64,000 nucleotides of DNA from an uncultured bacterium (GCA_947647735.1 CANSLJ010000002.1:62001-126000); one strand, 5' to 3'. Counted from the stretch's first letter, positions 18,792 through 28,410 are shown. Translations and numbers: made by a program. Notes: a model not told the origin generated them from the sequence alone.

Positions 18792-19895
18792 ATGAAACGT
18801 ACTTTCGCACTACTTGCGGCAGGTATTTTAACTCTGGGATGCGCCTGCGCACTTTCAGGCTGCGGCGGCAGCGGGGATTCTTCATCAGAGGACAAGGACG
18901 GAAACGGCTACGCTGATGAAATCTATCTTTATAACTGGTCGGAATACATGACACAGGACATTCTGGATCAGTTTGAGGAAGAATATGGGATCAAGGTTAT
19001 TGAAACCACCTATGAATCCAACGATGAACTGCTGGCAAAACTGATCGCCGGCAAAGAGGGCGAATATGATATAGCTGTTCCCACAAATACATATATTCAG
19101 GCATTTAAGGACAATGATCTCCTCGAACCTTTTGACGAGGGCGCCATCACCAACTTAGGCAATATCGATGATGCCTACCTTGGCCTTATTTACGATCCTG
19201 AAAACGAGTATACCGTTCCCTATATGGGCACGATCAACGTTGCACTCGCCAATAAACCGATGATGGATGAACTGGGTATCACGGTAAATACCGCGGAAGA
19301 CCTGTTAAATCCCGCTCTGGAAAATAATCTCCTGATCTTTGATGACATCGAGAGCAATATCACGCTGGCACTGCAGGGCAGCGGTATCGATCCTGTGACC
19401 ACGGATCTTGCGGCCCTTGATACGGCGAAAGAATTCCTGCTGCAGCTTAACCCCAACCTGAAATCCTACTCCCAGATCGCGGATGAGCGGATCTCCATCA
19501 CAAGAGGGGAAGTTGCGCTGGCTTATATCTACAGCGGCGACGCCATCCAGGCTATGCGCGAGAACAGCGAGCTGGAGGTTGTCATGAAACAGGAACAGTT
19601 CCCTCTGACCATCGACAATCTTGTGATCTTAAAGGGAACAAGGCATAAAAAAGAAGCGCAGCTCTTTATCGATTTCCTGCTCCGCCCGGAAATCTCCGCT
19701 GAACTGTTATCCGAGTTTTCCTATGTTTGCTTCAACGAGGCTGCCACGGAATACCTTCCGCAGGATCTTGTGGATATGGAAGTCTGCGTTCTTTCCGATG
19801 AGATCAAAAACAATCTTGTGGTGATCAATGAGAAGGACGGCGAGATGCTGGATAAGATGGTGACGGTTATGACGGAAGTGAAGTCCGCAAAATAA
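18792..19895 (+). CDS. potD: PotD-like spermidine/putrescine-binding lipoprotein (orphan)
   Basis: A 367-residue solute-binding protein of the PotD/PotF family. A signal peptide with lipobox LSGC (Cys24) precedes the family start EIYLYNWSEYMTQDILDQFEEEYG, then VPTNTYIQAFKDNDLLEP and the ligand-lobe segment ISITRGEVALAYIYSGDA. It should bind polyamines or a related cation outside the membrane. The start at 18792 follows TAGGAGGACTAAG. No potABC genes are adjacent: the gene stands alone between its own promoter and terminator. It may therefore serve a transporter encoded elsewhere or act as a sensor. Confidence 0.88.
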   Translation: MKRTFALLAAGILTLGCACALSGCGGSGDSSSEDKDGNGYADEIYLYNWSEYMTQDILDQFEEEYGIKVIETTYESNDELLAKLIAGKEGEYDIAVPTNTYIQAFKDNDLLEPFDEGAITNLGNIDDAYLGLIYDPENEYTVPYMGTINVALANKPMMDELGITVNTAEDLLNPALENNLLIFDDIESNITLALQGSGIDPVTTDLAALDTAKEFLLQLNPNLKSYSQIADERISITRGEVALAYIYSGDAIQAMRENSELEVVMKQEQFPLTIDNLVILKGTRHKKEAQLFIDFLLRPEISAELLSEFSYVCFNEAATEYLPQDLVDMEVCVLSDEIKNNLVVINEKDGEMLDKMVTVMTEVKSAK

Positions 19896-19915
19896 AAGCA
19901 CTTACTTATACAATA

Positions 19916-19949
19916 AGCCCGGACTGTACGGTCCGGGCTCTATTTATGT
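19916..19949 (+). terminator. Intrinsic terminator of the PotD-like gene
   Basis: AGCCCGGAC / GTCCGGGCT, a 9-bp stem with a 6-nt loop, followed by CTATTTATGTT. It may also stop transcripts of cutC arriving from the other strand. Confidence 0.75.
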
Positions 19950-19985
19950 TCGGTTTATGCTTCAGTTTGTGAACGGATGGCCTTT

Positions 19986-20720
19986 TTACCGTACCGCCCT
20001 CACCAGCTTTCTCACTTTCTCCAAAGACACCACATCATAGCACTCCCCATAGGGCGCCGGCAGATAGGAATAGGAAACATTTCCCCTTGTTGTCGTCACA
20101 TCTCTCCGATAGTCTTTACAGGACGAATGCACCTGCCGGATCCCGGTATATTCCATCAGTTCCCTGGCATTCTCATCATTCACACCGCCGCCCGCCAGTA
20201 TCTGGATACGTGCTCCGTAAGTCATCTGCAGCCTTTTCAGGAGTTCCTTTCCCTCCACCGCCTTCGCCTGCTGCCCGGAACTCAGCACCCGGTCAATCCC
20301 CAAAGAGATCAAAGTTTCCATCGACGCGTCCACATCCCTGCACACATCAAACGCCCGGTGAAACACCGCCTGTTTTTTCCTCTGATGGATCAGATCTGTC
20401 ATCCTCGCCGTATTTTCCCTGTCGATACTGCCGTCCTCCCCTAAAAATCCGAAAGCGATCCCGTCCGCGCCATGGGCAAGGAGCAGCTCCGCCTCCTCAA
20501 ACATCAGCTCCGTTTCTTTCTCGCTGTAGCAAAATCCTGCCGCCCGCGGGCGCACCATACAGATCACCTCCAGCGCCGTATCCTGTTTTACCCGCTTCAG
20601 CGCCGTTATGCCCGGCGTCAGGCCGCCGACGCTCAAAGCCGCATTCAATTCCACCCTGTCCGCTCCGCCCAGCGCCGCATTGACGCAGTCCTCATAGCTT
20701 CCGGCACATATCTCGATCAT
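19986..20720 (-). CDS. cutC: CutC family protein
   Basis: A 244-residue TIM-barrel protein of the CutC family (PF03932), historically linked to copper homeostasis although the enzymatic role is unproven. Key segments are the start MIEICAGSYEDCVNAALGGADRVEL, VMVRPR-like ICMVRPRAAGFCYS, and HRAFDVCRDVDASMETLISLG. The start at 20720 follows GTGAGGAGAGAG; the longer frame to 20789 overlaps the esterase and lacks a better site. It overlaps the upstream esterase gene by 29 nt, so the two are co-translated. Confidence 0.92.
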   Translation of the reverse strand: MIEICAGSYEDCVNAALGGADRVELNAALSVGGLTPGITALKRVKQDTALEVICMVRPRAAGFCYSEKETELMFEEAELLLAHGADGIAFGFLGEDGSIDRENTARMTDLIHQRKKQAVFHRAFDVCRDVDASMETLISLGIDRVLSSGQQAKAVEGKELLKRLQMTYGARIQILAGGGVNDENARELMEYTGIRQVHSSCKDYRRDVTTTRGNVSYSYLPAPYGECYDVVSLEKVRKLVRAVR

Positions 20721-21651
20721 TGTCTCTCTCCTCACAAAATCCCCTGAAAAACGCACACTCCTCATCGTTACATCTCTGTCCCGCATCACTTCGCATATCT
20801 ACATGAAATACATGGTGCAGCGGCTCTTCCTTCGTCCCGTAAAGCCTAAATACATAGGGCACTTTCTCCGCCTTCAACGCTTCCTCCAGATAAGCCGCCT
20901 GCGGCCTGCAGAAATCCTCCGTTGCCGTCATAAAAAACACCGGCGGAAAAGCTGACGTGATATGCCCTGTCAGATCTATCAGCTCAGCCTCCTCCTTCGT
21001 TCCGCCCTCCGGCATCAGTTCCTTCGGCAGTTCATCCACCTGCTCATTCTCCGACGGCGGAACCTCCCTTGTGGGAAGCGGCATATAGACACCGCAATTC
21101 AGCGCCAGTGCTCTTGGCACAAAACCCTCCGGAACTCTGAACGGATAGCCGGCAGCATAGCCGGCATTCGTACAGATACAACTGTAAATGCCCGCCAGAT
21201 GAGCTCCGGCGGAATCCCCCGCCAGAAAAATATGTTCCCTGTCAAACCCATACTGCTCCCCCTGCCGAAGCACCCATTCCATCACCCGGTTGACATCTTC
21301 CAGTTGTGCCGGGTACTTATGCTCCGGCGCCAGCCGGTACGTGAAGTTTACGACCGCAAACCCTCTCTGCGCCAGGCTCATGCAATAAAACTGATACAGT
21401 TCCTTATCGCCATATACCCAGCCGCCTCCATGCACACTGACAATGACCGGCAGCGGCCCTGCTTCCTTTTTCGGGCGGTATACATCCAAAACATTCCATT
21501 TCGCATCCGGTCCGTACTGTATATCGTCAAACCGCTCCACATCCTCCGGCGTCGTCAGCCCCGCATCTCTTACCATATCACTCACTTTGCAATCCTGTCT
21601 GAATTTCTCAGCTAAAGCACTCATACAGCCTACCCCCTTCTCTTCTTCCAT
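20692..21651 (-). CDS. Alpha/beta hydrolase (esterase/lipase, HSL-like)
   Basis: A cytoplasmic hydrolase of about 310-319 residues. The oxyanion-hole motif HGGGW and the nucleophile elbow GDSAGAH identify the hormone-sensitive-lipase/BD-FAE branch. The catalytic His is probably in EPLHHVFHVD near the C-terminus. Likely a carboxylesterase acting on small acyl esters; the substrate is unknown. Two starts are plausible: 21651 (AAGGTG upstream) and 21624 (GGGGG upstream). It is followed directly by cutC. Confidence 0.88.
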   Translation of the reverse strand: MEEEKGVGCMSALAEKFRQDCKVSDMVRDAGLTTPEDVERFDDIQYGPDAKWNVLDVYRPKKEAGPLPVIVSVHGGGWVYGDKELYQFYCMSLAQRGFAVVNFTYRLAPEHKYPAQLEDVNRVMEWVLRQGEQYGFDREHIFLAGDSAGAHLAGIYSCICTNAGYAAGYPFRVPEGFVPRALALNCGVYMPLPTREVPPSENEQVDELPKELMPEGGTKEEAELIDLTGHITSAFPPVFFMTATEDFCRPQAAYLEEALKAEKVPYVFRLYGTKEEPLHHVFHVDMRSDAGQRCNDEECAFFRGFCEERDNDRDMCRKL

Positions 21652-21703
21652 TTTACACCTTTATACCCGCTGGTCAATCCATATATCTAAAATCATCCCC
21701 CGC

Positions 21704-21751
21704 AATATAACAAACCGGAATAAAAATATGTTCAAAATATTTTTACTCCGG
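21704..21751 (-). terminator. Intrinsic terminator of the ABC transporter operon
   Basis: On the minus strand CCGGAGTAAAAATAT pairs with ATATTTTTATTCCGG (one G-U pair), followed by TTTGTTATATT. It lies just after the permease stop codon. Confidence 0.65.
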
Positions 21752-21766
21752 CATTCATAAGGTTAT

Positions 21767-24424
21767 TTACATCTCATCCTTCAACGCGTCAATAATATTC
21801 TCCTTCCGGATCTTTCCTGTCGCATACACCATCGTGACAAACACGATACAGAACACGCCCAGCACGCTGATACCCATAGCACCCCACGGAAAGGAAAACG
21901 CCACATCCTCCACCTTCTCCGCCGAGGTGATCCCCCTGTGGATCAGCCAGGAAAGCCCCGCCGAGACCGGTATGCCAAGCAGCAATGTCCGCATCCCGTA
22001 AAAAGCACACTCGAACCGCATCATCCTGTTAAAGCCCTTATCCGACATCCCCACCGAACGCAGCATCGCCAGTTCCCGGCGCCTGAGCCTGATATTGGTG
22101 GAGATCGTATTGAACACATTGGCTACGGCGATCAATGAGATCATCACTGTAAACGCAACGGTAAACACATCGATCACAAAGCCGGTGCTGCGAAATACCT
22201 CAAACGCACGGGAGAGATTATACAGCTCATAATCCGCCATAACCTCCTCCTCCACAAGATACTCCTGTATCTCCCTTACTATCTGCGTCGGCATACCGGT
22301 CCAGAAGAGCGCGCCGAGATGTACACAGCCATCTATGGTTTCTATCCCCTCAAACTGCGGTTTCATGGACAATGGCGCTGTCACGATAAAAACATAGACT
22401 GCATCCTTCTCCAGTATATATGCACCGTCCAACGGATAGGTATCTTCAAAGGTCGCGCAGATCTCCTTCGCATCACTGCCCGATGGAGAGGAAATCGTAA
22501 AATGCATGGTCTCCCCGGCAAAATAGGTGGTATGTTCTTCGCTGTTCACCCCGCATATAAAAACTTTACCATTTTCGCCGGTATATTCCTCCACCGGAAG
22601 CCCAAGTTCCTCTACGAAGTCACAGTATATGTCATCCTCAATAAACTGCGTATATAGCGTTAACTTCTGCCGTTCTGATACCTGTCCTCCCTGCCGCTGA
22701 TCGTTTCCCGCCGCAGCATCCTCCCCTGAAGCCTTCCTGTACTCCTCCAGAAAATCCTCCGGCATCTCGTCCGTCTCCCCGGCATAAAAACAGTCCGCCT
22801 GCCAGGTACTGCGCTGAATATCCTCCATGCTTTTTATCCTGTCATAAAATCTGCCAAACTCCTCTTCCGTCATATCCTGCGTCATAAAAGCCACATCGCC
22901 GTCCGCCTCCTGTCCCAGATGTCCCCCGGCTACCTTTTTGATCGATGTGCCAAAAGCGCTGCCTGCCACCATAAGAACAATGCTCAGCGTCAGGGAAAAC
23001 ACAACGCTGCGGTAACGCTTTTTGTTCCGCTTAAAATTTTTCAGCGCAAGGCTTCCCTCCAGCCCGTACAGCTTCCATGCAGATCTTCCGATCCTGACCG
23101 CCTCTGCCCCGGTCTTTATCTCACCGTTCTGGCGGATACAGTCCATGATCGGCATCGCCGCCGCCTTTCTCGCCGGAATATATGCCGAGATCAGGATCGT
23201 CACCATGCTGACCAGCGCGGAAAACAGAACAGCCCGGACCGACACTGCCAGCGTAAGGGTTTCCCCGTAGGATATCTGTGTCGCAAACATCCTCGATACC
23301 ACCGGCAGAAACGGAACGACACAACCGATCCCCAGCAGGATGCCAAGGGGAATGCCGATACAGCCGATACAGACTCCCTCGAACAGCACCATCCCCCGCA
23401 GCTGTTTCGCGGTGGCTCCCACCGACATGAAAATACCATACTGATGCACCCGCTCATTCAGCGAAATATAAAAGGAATTATAGATCAAAAGGACTGATCC
23501 CGCCATGATGATCAGCGCAAGCACTCCGCCGATGGTATACAAAAAGGCGTTAAAGATCTTATTGCTCGAAATGCCCATAAACCTGAGCAGCTCTTCGTTT
23601 ATACCGTAAGCGCTGACCTCCTTTTTACTCTCCCCGTAAACCTGAGACTGCCGGGGATCTTTCAGGGCGATATACAGACTGTAACTGTCAGATATCTCCT
23701 CCCCCTCCGCCTTTGTGATCAGTGTATAGCCCGGTGAGGAAGGCATCTCAAATCCTGTTTTTTCAAAAGTTCCCACCACTGTATACGACTGCTCCTTCGT
23801 ATGGATCAGAGATTCCCCCTCTGTATAAGGATCACACTGCGTCAGGCTCTTACCGCCGCCTTCCCGCTCTCCCACCGTAAGCGCCAACGTATCCTTAACC
23901 GAGATCCGCACCCCCGCCTTTGCCGCAATACTGTCGGCAGGCACCAGCACCTCACTGCCGTTCTCGGGCTTCCTGCCGGAAACCAGCCTCACCGGAAGCT
24001 TTTCAAACGCCTCGTCGGAAAACCCCGCCAGAAAAACATAGGGCTTCCCCCCACTCGTTTCCTCCGCGCCCGGAAGCAGCGCATATCCGATATTTTCATA
24101 GGATACCGTATCTGCCACCTGGCTCTCCCCCGCCCACTCCTGTTTCTGTGCAGCGGAGACACCGGAAAACATCACATGCCAGTTGCCGCCCTTTGCGATC
24201 TCCGATCGGACCATATAGGCGATCAGGGATGTGCCGAAGGTTGCAACCCCCGTGAACAGCGCGGCGGAGAGCATCACGCCGATCACGGTGACAAGGGTTC
24301 TTGTCCGGTTATTCTTCAACCCCCTCAGGGCCGCTTTATAAAAGATCGGACCATTCCACTGCCGGGACTTTCTTCGCCCGTCCCGATTCTCTGTACGCTT
24401 TGCCGCATGATCTCTGCTCTTCAT
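21767..24424 (-). CDS. ABC transporter permease, MacB/FtsX type
   Basis: An 885-residue permease. The N-terminal helix is preceded by a very basic stretch (KRTENRDGRRKSRQW), followed by a large extracytoplasmic MacB_PCD-like domain, a three-helix FtsX block (about 290-410), a second transmembrane/extracellular unit (from about 460) and a C-terminal FtsX block (about 745-880). This duplicated arrangement is that of Gram-positive peptide/lipid exporters rather than the BceB type. It overlaps the ATPase gene by 4 nt. The likely role is export or resistance to a membrane-active compound; the substrate is unknown. Confidence 0.9.
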   Translation of the reverse strand: MKSRDHAAKRTENRDGRRKSRQWNGPIFYKAALRGLKNNRTRTLVTVIGVMLSAALFTGVATFGTSLIAYMVRSEIAKGGNWHVMFSGVSAAQKQEWAGESQVADTVSYENIGYALLPGAEETSGGKPYVFLAGFSDEAFEKLPVRLVSGRKPENGSEVLVPADSIAAKAGVRISVKDTLALTVGEREGGGKSLTQCDPYTEGESLIHTKEQSYTVVGTFEKTGFEMPSSPGYTLITKAEGEEISDSYSLYIALKDPRQSQVYGESKKEVSAYGINEELLRFMGISSNKIFNAFLYTIGGVLALIIMAGSVLLIYNSFYISLNERVHQYGIFMSVGATAKQLRGMVLFEGVCIGCIGIPLGILLGIGCVVPFLPVVSRMFATQISYGETLTLAVSVRAVLFSALVSMVTILISAYIPARKAAAMPIMDCIRQNGEIKTGAEAVRIGRSAWKLYGLEGSLALKNFKRNKKRYRSVVFSLTLSIVLMVAGSAFGTSIKKVAGGHLGQEADGDVAFMTQDMTEEEFGRFYDRIKSMEDIQRSTWQADCFYAGETDEMPEDFLEEYRKASGEDAAAGNDQRQGGQVSERQKLTLYTQFIEDDIYCDFVEELGLPVEEYTGENGKVFICGVNSEEHTTYFAGETMHFTISSPSGSDAKEICATFEDTYPLDGAYILEKDAVYVFIVTAPLSMKPQFEGIETIDGCVHLGALFWTGMPTQIVREIQEYLVEEEVMADYELYNLSRAFEVFRSTGFVIDVFTVAFTVMISLIAVANVFNTISTNIRLRRRELAMLRSVGMSDKGFNRMMRFECAFYGMRTLLLGIPVSAGLSWLIHRGITSAEKVEDVAFSFPWGAMGISVLGVFCIVFVTMVYATGKIRKENIIDALKDEM

Positions 24425-25110
24425 ATCCTGCCCACCTGCCTTTCATCCCGCACGATCCTGCCGTCTGCGATGGTGATGATCCGGTCCGCCTGCAGAGCGA
24501 TATTTTCATCGTGGGTGACGAGCAGCAGCGTCTGCCCGTACAGCCTGTTGCTCTTTTTCAGCAGATAAATGATCTCTTTCCCGTTACGGCTATCCAGGCT
24601 CCCTGTCGGCTCGTCCGCCAGCATCACCTGCGGGGCGTTCATCAGCGCCCTGCCGATCGCCACTCTCTGCTGCTGCCCGCCGGAGAGCTGGTTCGGCAGA
24701 TGATCTCTCCGCTCCGCCAGCCCCAGCAGGTCAAGCAGGTCGTTTAACCGTTCTCTATTGACCTTCCGCCTGTCCATCAGGATCGGCAACGTGATATTTT
24801 CCACCACGTTCAGGGTGGGGATCAGATTGTGAAACTGGTAGATCAGCCCCACCTGACGCCGGCGGAAGATCGCCAGCCTTTCACTGTTCTGGGCATAGAT
24901 ATCCTGTCCGTCCAGATAGATCTTTCCGCCGGTGGGAACATCCACCCCCGCGATACAGTGCAGCAGCGTGGACTTCCCGGAGCCGGAAGAGCCGATGATC
25001 GCCGTAAATTCTCCCTTCTCCACCGTGAGAGAGACATGGTCCAGCGCCGTCACCCGATTTTCGTCCTTTCCGTAAACCTTGCACAGATTTTCAACTGTTA
25101 AAAATTCCAT
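24421..25110 (-). CDS. ABC transporter ATP-binding protein, LolD/MacB type
   Basis: A 229-residue ATPase with Walker [11 protein letters not shown]-loop [18 protein letters not shown], signature [15 protein letters not shown], Walker [13 protein letters not shown] and H-loop VTHDENIA. The MacB/LolD subfamily hallmark is the IxLPI motif after the Q-loop (here [11 protein letters not shown]). Partner of the adjacent FtsX permease. The promoter region upstream carries 11-bp-phased sites likely bound by the neighbouring response regulator. Confidence 0.93.
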   Translation of the reverse strand: MEFLTVENLCKVYGKDENRVTALDHVSLTVEKGEFTAIIGSSGSGKSTLLHCIAGVDVPTGGKIYLDGQDIYAQNSERLAIFRRRQVGLIYQFHNLIPTLNVVENITLPILMDRRKVNRERLNDLLDLLGLAERRDHLPNQLSGGQQQRVAIGRALMNAPQVMLADEPTGSLDSRNGKEIIYLLKKSNRLYGQTLLLVTHDENIALQADRIITIADGRIVRDERQVGRI

Positions 25111-25193
25111 TGTTTTCCATCTCCTTGATCTGACTTTTATGAAAATCCCGGTAAATGGCCTGACAACTCGTTCATCCGGGTTTTCATATGTCC

Positions 25194-25248
25194 ATCATAC
25201 CTCTGCCCGGCTTACAATCCCGTGACTTTCAGGTGACAATTTCGTCAC
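25194..25248 (-). promoter_or_regulatory. Response-regulator-type operator and -10 box before the ABC transporter
   Basis: Half-sites lie at 25211 (GTAAG on the minus strand), 25222 (GTCAC), 25233 (GTCAC) and, inverted, 25244 (GTGAC): an exact 11-bp phase. A -10 box TATGAT lies at 25194-25199 without a good -35. This is the layout of OmpR/PhoB-class activated promoters. It overlaps the end of the kinase gene. Confidence 0.55.
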
Positions 25249-26234
25249 TTTGGAAAACATATGGAAAACAGAGCGCCCCCCTGCGGATGATTTTTTGCGG
25301 TGATCGTCCCTCCCTGCCCTTTGATGATGGTTCTGGAAAGCGCCAGCCCGATCCCGTAACCTGTGGCGCCCTCCTTTTTGCCCCGATAAAATCTGTCAAA
25401 TATATGATGCAGTTCCTCTGCCTCAAAACCTGCGCCGTTATCATGGATCGTAATCTCCGTAAACAGCACTGTATCCCTGCAGGCGATCTCGATCCGCCCG
25501 CCGTCCTTTGTCTTTTCCATACAGTTTTTCACGATATTCTGTATCGCCTCCGAAAGCCATCCGAAGTCGCCTTCCAGAAAAACATCCGATGGAATTTTCT
25601 TCTCCAGCGTGATCCCGTGCAGTTCCATGGAGATCAAAAAAGGGCGAAGCGCCGCTTCCAACAGACTGTCCACCCCGATCGTTTCCCTTTGAAAAACAAT
25701 GATCCCCGCATCCAGCCTGGATAGTTTCAATAAAGAAGTAAGAAGCCAGTCCGTCTGCGCGAAAAGCCCCTCCGCCTCCCGCAAAAGCTTTTTCCGCTCC
25801 TTCTCCTCCGGTTCATTCTCCAAAAGCGGCAGGATCAGTGCTGCGGAAGTAAGCGGCGTCCGAAGCTGATGGGCGACATCCGCCAGAGAATCCGCCAGAT
25901 GCTTCTTCTCCTGTCTCAGCGCATCGTTCTGCTCCCGGATGCGTCTGGTCATCTTTGTGATCTCACTCTGCAGAATGGACAGCTCCCCCTCTTCCTCCTG
26001 ACTGATATTGACGCGCTCCCCGTAGTGGAGCACAAGGTCGATCTCCTCCGAGAGTTTTGCGATCCTCCGGTATCTGGCTCCTGTAAAGAGGAAAAACAGG
26101 ATGCCAAAAGCGGCGGCCAAAGCCAGAACAAGGCTTCCTGCCGCCGGATCAATCCTAAAACCTGCTATGGCGCCGATCAGGGTTATGATGCCAAACCCGA
26201 TCGACAACCGTCTGATTTCTTTATTGCGGAACAT
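25245..26234 (-). CDS. Sensor histidine kinase
   Basis: A 329-residue kinase with two N-terminal membrane helices (about 8-25 and 31-51) and almost no extracytoplasmic loop, suggesting intramembrane sensing. A linker follows, then the H-box DVAHQLRTPLTSA (His122), N-box EAIQNIVKNCMEKT, G1 DNGAGFEAEEL, F-box FDRFYRGKK and G2 GYGIGLALS. Partner of the response regulator 10 nt upstream. The short sensor is typical of kinases that work with, or read, an ABC exporter. Confidence 0.93.
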   Translation of the reverse strand: MFRNKEIRRLSIGFGIITLIGAIAGFRIDPAAGSLVLALAAAFGILFFLFTGARYRRIAKLSEEIDLVLHYGERVNISQEEEGELSILQSEITKMTRRIREQNDALRQEKKHLADSLADVAHQLRTPLTSAALILPLLENEPEEKERKKLLREAEGLFAQTDWLLTSLLKLSRLDAGIIVFQRETIGVDSLLEAALRPFLISMELHGITLEKKIPSDVFLEGDFGWLSEAIQNIVKNCMEKTKDGGRIEIACRDTVLFTEITIHDNGAGFEAEELHHIFDRFYRGKKEGATGYGIGLALSRTIIKGQGGTITAKNHPQGGALFSICFPK

Positions 26235-26244
26235 ATTTTACCTC

Positions 26245-26916
26245 TCAGGCCCCCAGCCGGTATCCCATCCCGCGGACCGTCAAAATGAACTTCGGCTCCG
26301 AGGGATCATCCTCGATCTTCTCCCTCAGCCTTTTTATGTATACCGTCAGCGTATTGTCATTGACAAACTCCCCCGCCGCGTCCCACAGCTCGTCCAGCAG
26401 CCTCTCCCTCGTGATGATCTTTTCGGGATTGTTGATAAACACCAGCAAAAGACGGTATTCCAGCGCTGAGAGAAATATTTCCCTGTCATCCTTTTTTACG
26501 ATGCCGCCCGTCGTATCCACGAGAAGGGTGCCGATCCGGAACGCCGAAGCCGCCGATCCGCTTTTCCGGAGCGCCGCCCTGATGCGCGCTATAAGCTCCC
26601 TCGGACGAAAGGGCTTCGTGATATAATCATCCGCCCCCATGTTAAGTCCCGTCACAACGCTGGCCTCATCGCCGGAAGCGGTCAGAAAGATCACAGGAAT
26701 CCCCTGCTGCTCCTTTATTTCCGTACAGACCGCATAACCGTTTCCGTCGGGCAGGGCGATATCCACCAGCGCCAGATCGTATTTCTGCCCGGAAAGCTTC
26801 TCTGCCGCTTCGTTTTTTGTTCCTGCGTGAGTCGTTGTAAATCCCTCTGCGCTCAGCAGGCGGGATAGATTCTTTGCTATTTCTTTGTCGTCTTCCACCA
26901 GAAATATCCGTTTCAT
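26245..26916 (-). CDS. OmpR-family response regulator
   Basis: A 223-residue regulator. The receiver has LVEDDKE, phospho-acceptor Asp52 in LALVDIALPDGNG and the Lys in YITKPFRPREL. The C-terminal winged helix has the family features LSALEYRLLLVFINN and NTLTVYIKRLREKIEDD. The start at 26916 follows GAGGCGCGGAA and overlaps the upstream hydrolase stop (ATGA); the frame to 26931 is not needed. The likely target is the phased operator at 25211-25248 before the ABC transporter. Confidence 0.94.
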   Translation of the reverse strand: MKRIFLVEDDKEIAKNLSRLLSAEGFTTTHAGTKNEAAEKLSGQKYDLALVDIALPDGNGYAVCTEIKEQQGIPVIFLTASGDEASVVTGLNMGADDYITKPFRPRELIARIRAALRKSGSAASAFRIGTLLVDTTGGIVKKDDREIFLSALEYRLLLVFINNPEKIITRERLLDELWDAAGEFVNDNTLTVYIKRLREKIEDDPSEPKFILTVRGMGYRLGA

Positions 26917-27851
26917 TTCCGCGCCTCGCACCAGTTCAGCACATCCTGATAAACCACATCCCGGTCCGTCTCATTCAGGATCTCATGCCGGTCGCCCAGG
27001 TACAGCTTGCAGGAGAGATCCTTTATCCCCGCCTTCTTAAACTGCTTTTCAACCCTCAGCACACCTTTTCCCAGATCCCCCACCGGATCATTATCGCCGG
27101 ACAACAGAATGATCGGCAGATCTTTCGGGATCCTCGCCGTATACCTCGCCTGATTGTCAAAATAAACCACTTTCATCACATTATAAAAACCGTTCAGCGT
27201 AAAGTGGAACGAACATTTCGGCTCCCCATAATACTGTCTCACCAGCTCCAGATCTTTGCTCAGCCAGTTGTTTTCCGGATTCTCCCTCCCCAGACTGAAC
27301 TTCCGGAAAGAGCCGGAGAAAAACAGCCGTTCCATAAACCGGCTTCTGTAGCGCCATCCCTTCACGGCGGCGATGGACTTTGCCACCTTCATACCTGTCT
27401 TTGTGGCAACATCCGGCACGGAACCTGTTCCCACGATCAGCGCCCCGGCAAGCCCCTCACCATATCTCGTAATATACTTTCTTAATAAATAGGAACCCAT
27501 ACTGTGTCCCAGCATAAAATAGGGCAGTCCGGGGTTTTCTTTTGCTGTCATCCGCCTTACCTTGTTCATATCAGCGATCATATACTGCTCGCCTCTCTCG
27601 TCAGAAATATATCCCCAGTCATCCGGACTCTCCACAGAGTCGCCATGCCCCAGATGATCGTGTCCCACCACCAGATAACCGTGATCCGTCATAAACTCCG
27701 CAAACGCCTGATACCGCTCCACATACTCTGTCATACCGTGGGCGATCTGCAATACCGCATGATATACGCCCGATTCCGGTATCCATCTTACGCCGTGGAT
27801 CGTCGCCTTTTTGTTGCTGGATAAAAATGTAAAGATTTCTTTTTTTGCCAT
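26913..27851 (-). CDS. Alpha/beta hydrolase, monoacylglycerol-lipase/lysophospholipase-like
   Basis: A 312-residue serine hydrolase of the Hydrolase_4 (serine aminopeptidase S33/monoglyceride lipase) group. Motifs: QIAHGMTEYVERY near the oxyanion hole, GHDHLGHGDS, nucleophile elbow MLGHSMGSYL, acid Asp in LLSGDNDPVG and His in GDRHEILNE. No signal peptide, so it acts in the cytoplasm or at the inner membrane face. Its stop overlaps the response-regulator start, so lipid or acyl-ester processing may be linked to this stress system. Confidence 0.9.
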   Translation of the reverse strand: MAKKEIFTFLSSNKKATIHGVRWIPESGVYHAVLQIAHGMTEYVERYQAFAEFMTDHGYLVVGHDHLGHGDSVESPDDWGYISDERGEQYMIADMNKVRRMTAKENPGLPYFMLGHSMGSYLLRKYITRYGEGLAGALIVGTGSVPDVATKTGMKVAKSIAAVKGWRYRSRFMERLFFSGSFRKFSLGRENPENNWLSKDLELVRQYYGEPKCSFHFTLNGFYNVMKVVYFDNQARYTARIPKDLPIILLSGDNDPVGDLGKGVLRVEKQFKKAGIKDLSCKLYLGDRHEILNETDRDVVYQDVLNWCEARK

Positions 27852-27876
27852 ACCCTGTTATCTCCTTTTTTTACGG

Positions 27877-28410
27877 CTATTCCACTTTTATGGTAACATC
27901 CTCATAAATCCCTACCGGCACATCCGTCCCGAAAGGATACTCCTCCACGCATTCTTTTTCAAAAAAGTAAACGGTAACCCGCTGTTTTATCGGATCTACG
28001 ATCCAATACTCCCTGACACCGGCAGTGCGGTATTTAAACAGCTTTGTAAAATAATCCATAGCCTTGCTGCCCGGTGAAACAACTTCGATCACCCAATCGG
28101 GGGCACCACTGCAGCCCTTATCGTCAAGTTTATTTTTGTCACAGATAACAGATATATCCGGTTCCACATAATTGCTGTCATCCTCATTCAAAAAGACGGC
28201 AAACGGGGCCAGATACACTTTACACCTGCCATTTTGAGAATCAATATAATCCGCTATTTTCCGTGACAACGAAAAAATGATATCCTGGTGCATTCTACTC
28301 GGCGGAGACATATAATAAATTTTCCCATCGATCAGCTCAGCACGTTCCCCATCCGGCAGAGCATATATGTCATCAATTGTATGCATTTCATCTCTTTTTA
28401 ATACTTCCAT
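27877..28410 (-). CDS. Uma2 family endonuclease-fold protein (DUF820)
   Basis: A 177-residue PD-(D/E)XK-fold protein of the Uma2 family. Diagnostic parts are ALPDGERAELIDGKIYYMSPPS, YVEPDISVICDK (catalytic Asp) and GAPDWVIEVVSPGSKAMDY with E-x-V-S-P. The family is often present in many copies and spread horizontally; a nuclease role is inferred from the fold, not shown. It lies 25 nt before the lipase-like gene. Confidence 0.88.
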   Translation of the reverse strand: MEVLKRDEMHTIDDIYALPDGERAELIDGKIYYMSPPSRMHQDIIFSLSRKIADYIDSQNGRCKVYLAPFAVFLNEDDSNYVEPDISVICDKNKLDDKGCSGAPDWVIEVVSPGSKAMDYFTKLFKYRTAGVREYWIVDPIKQRVTVYFFEKECVEEYPFGTDVPVGIYEDVTIKVE

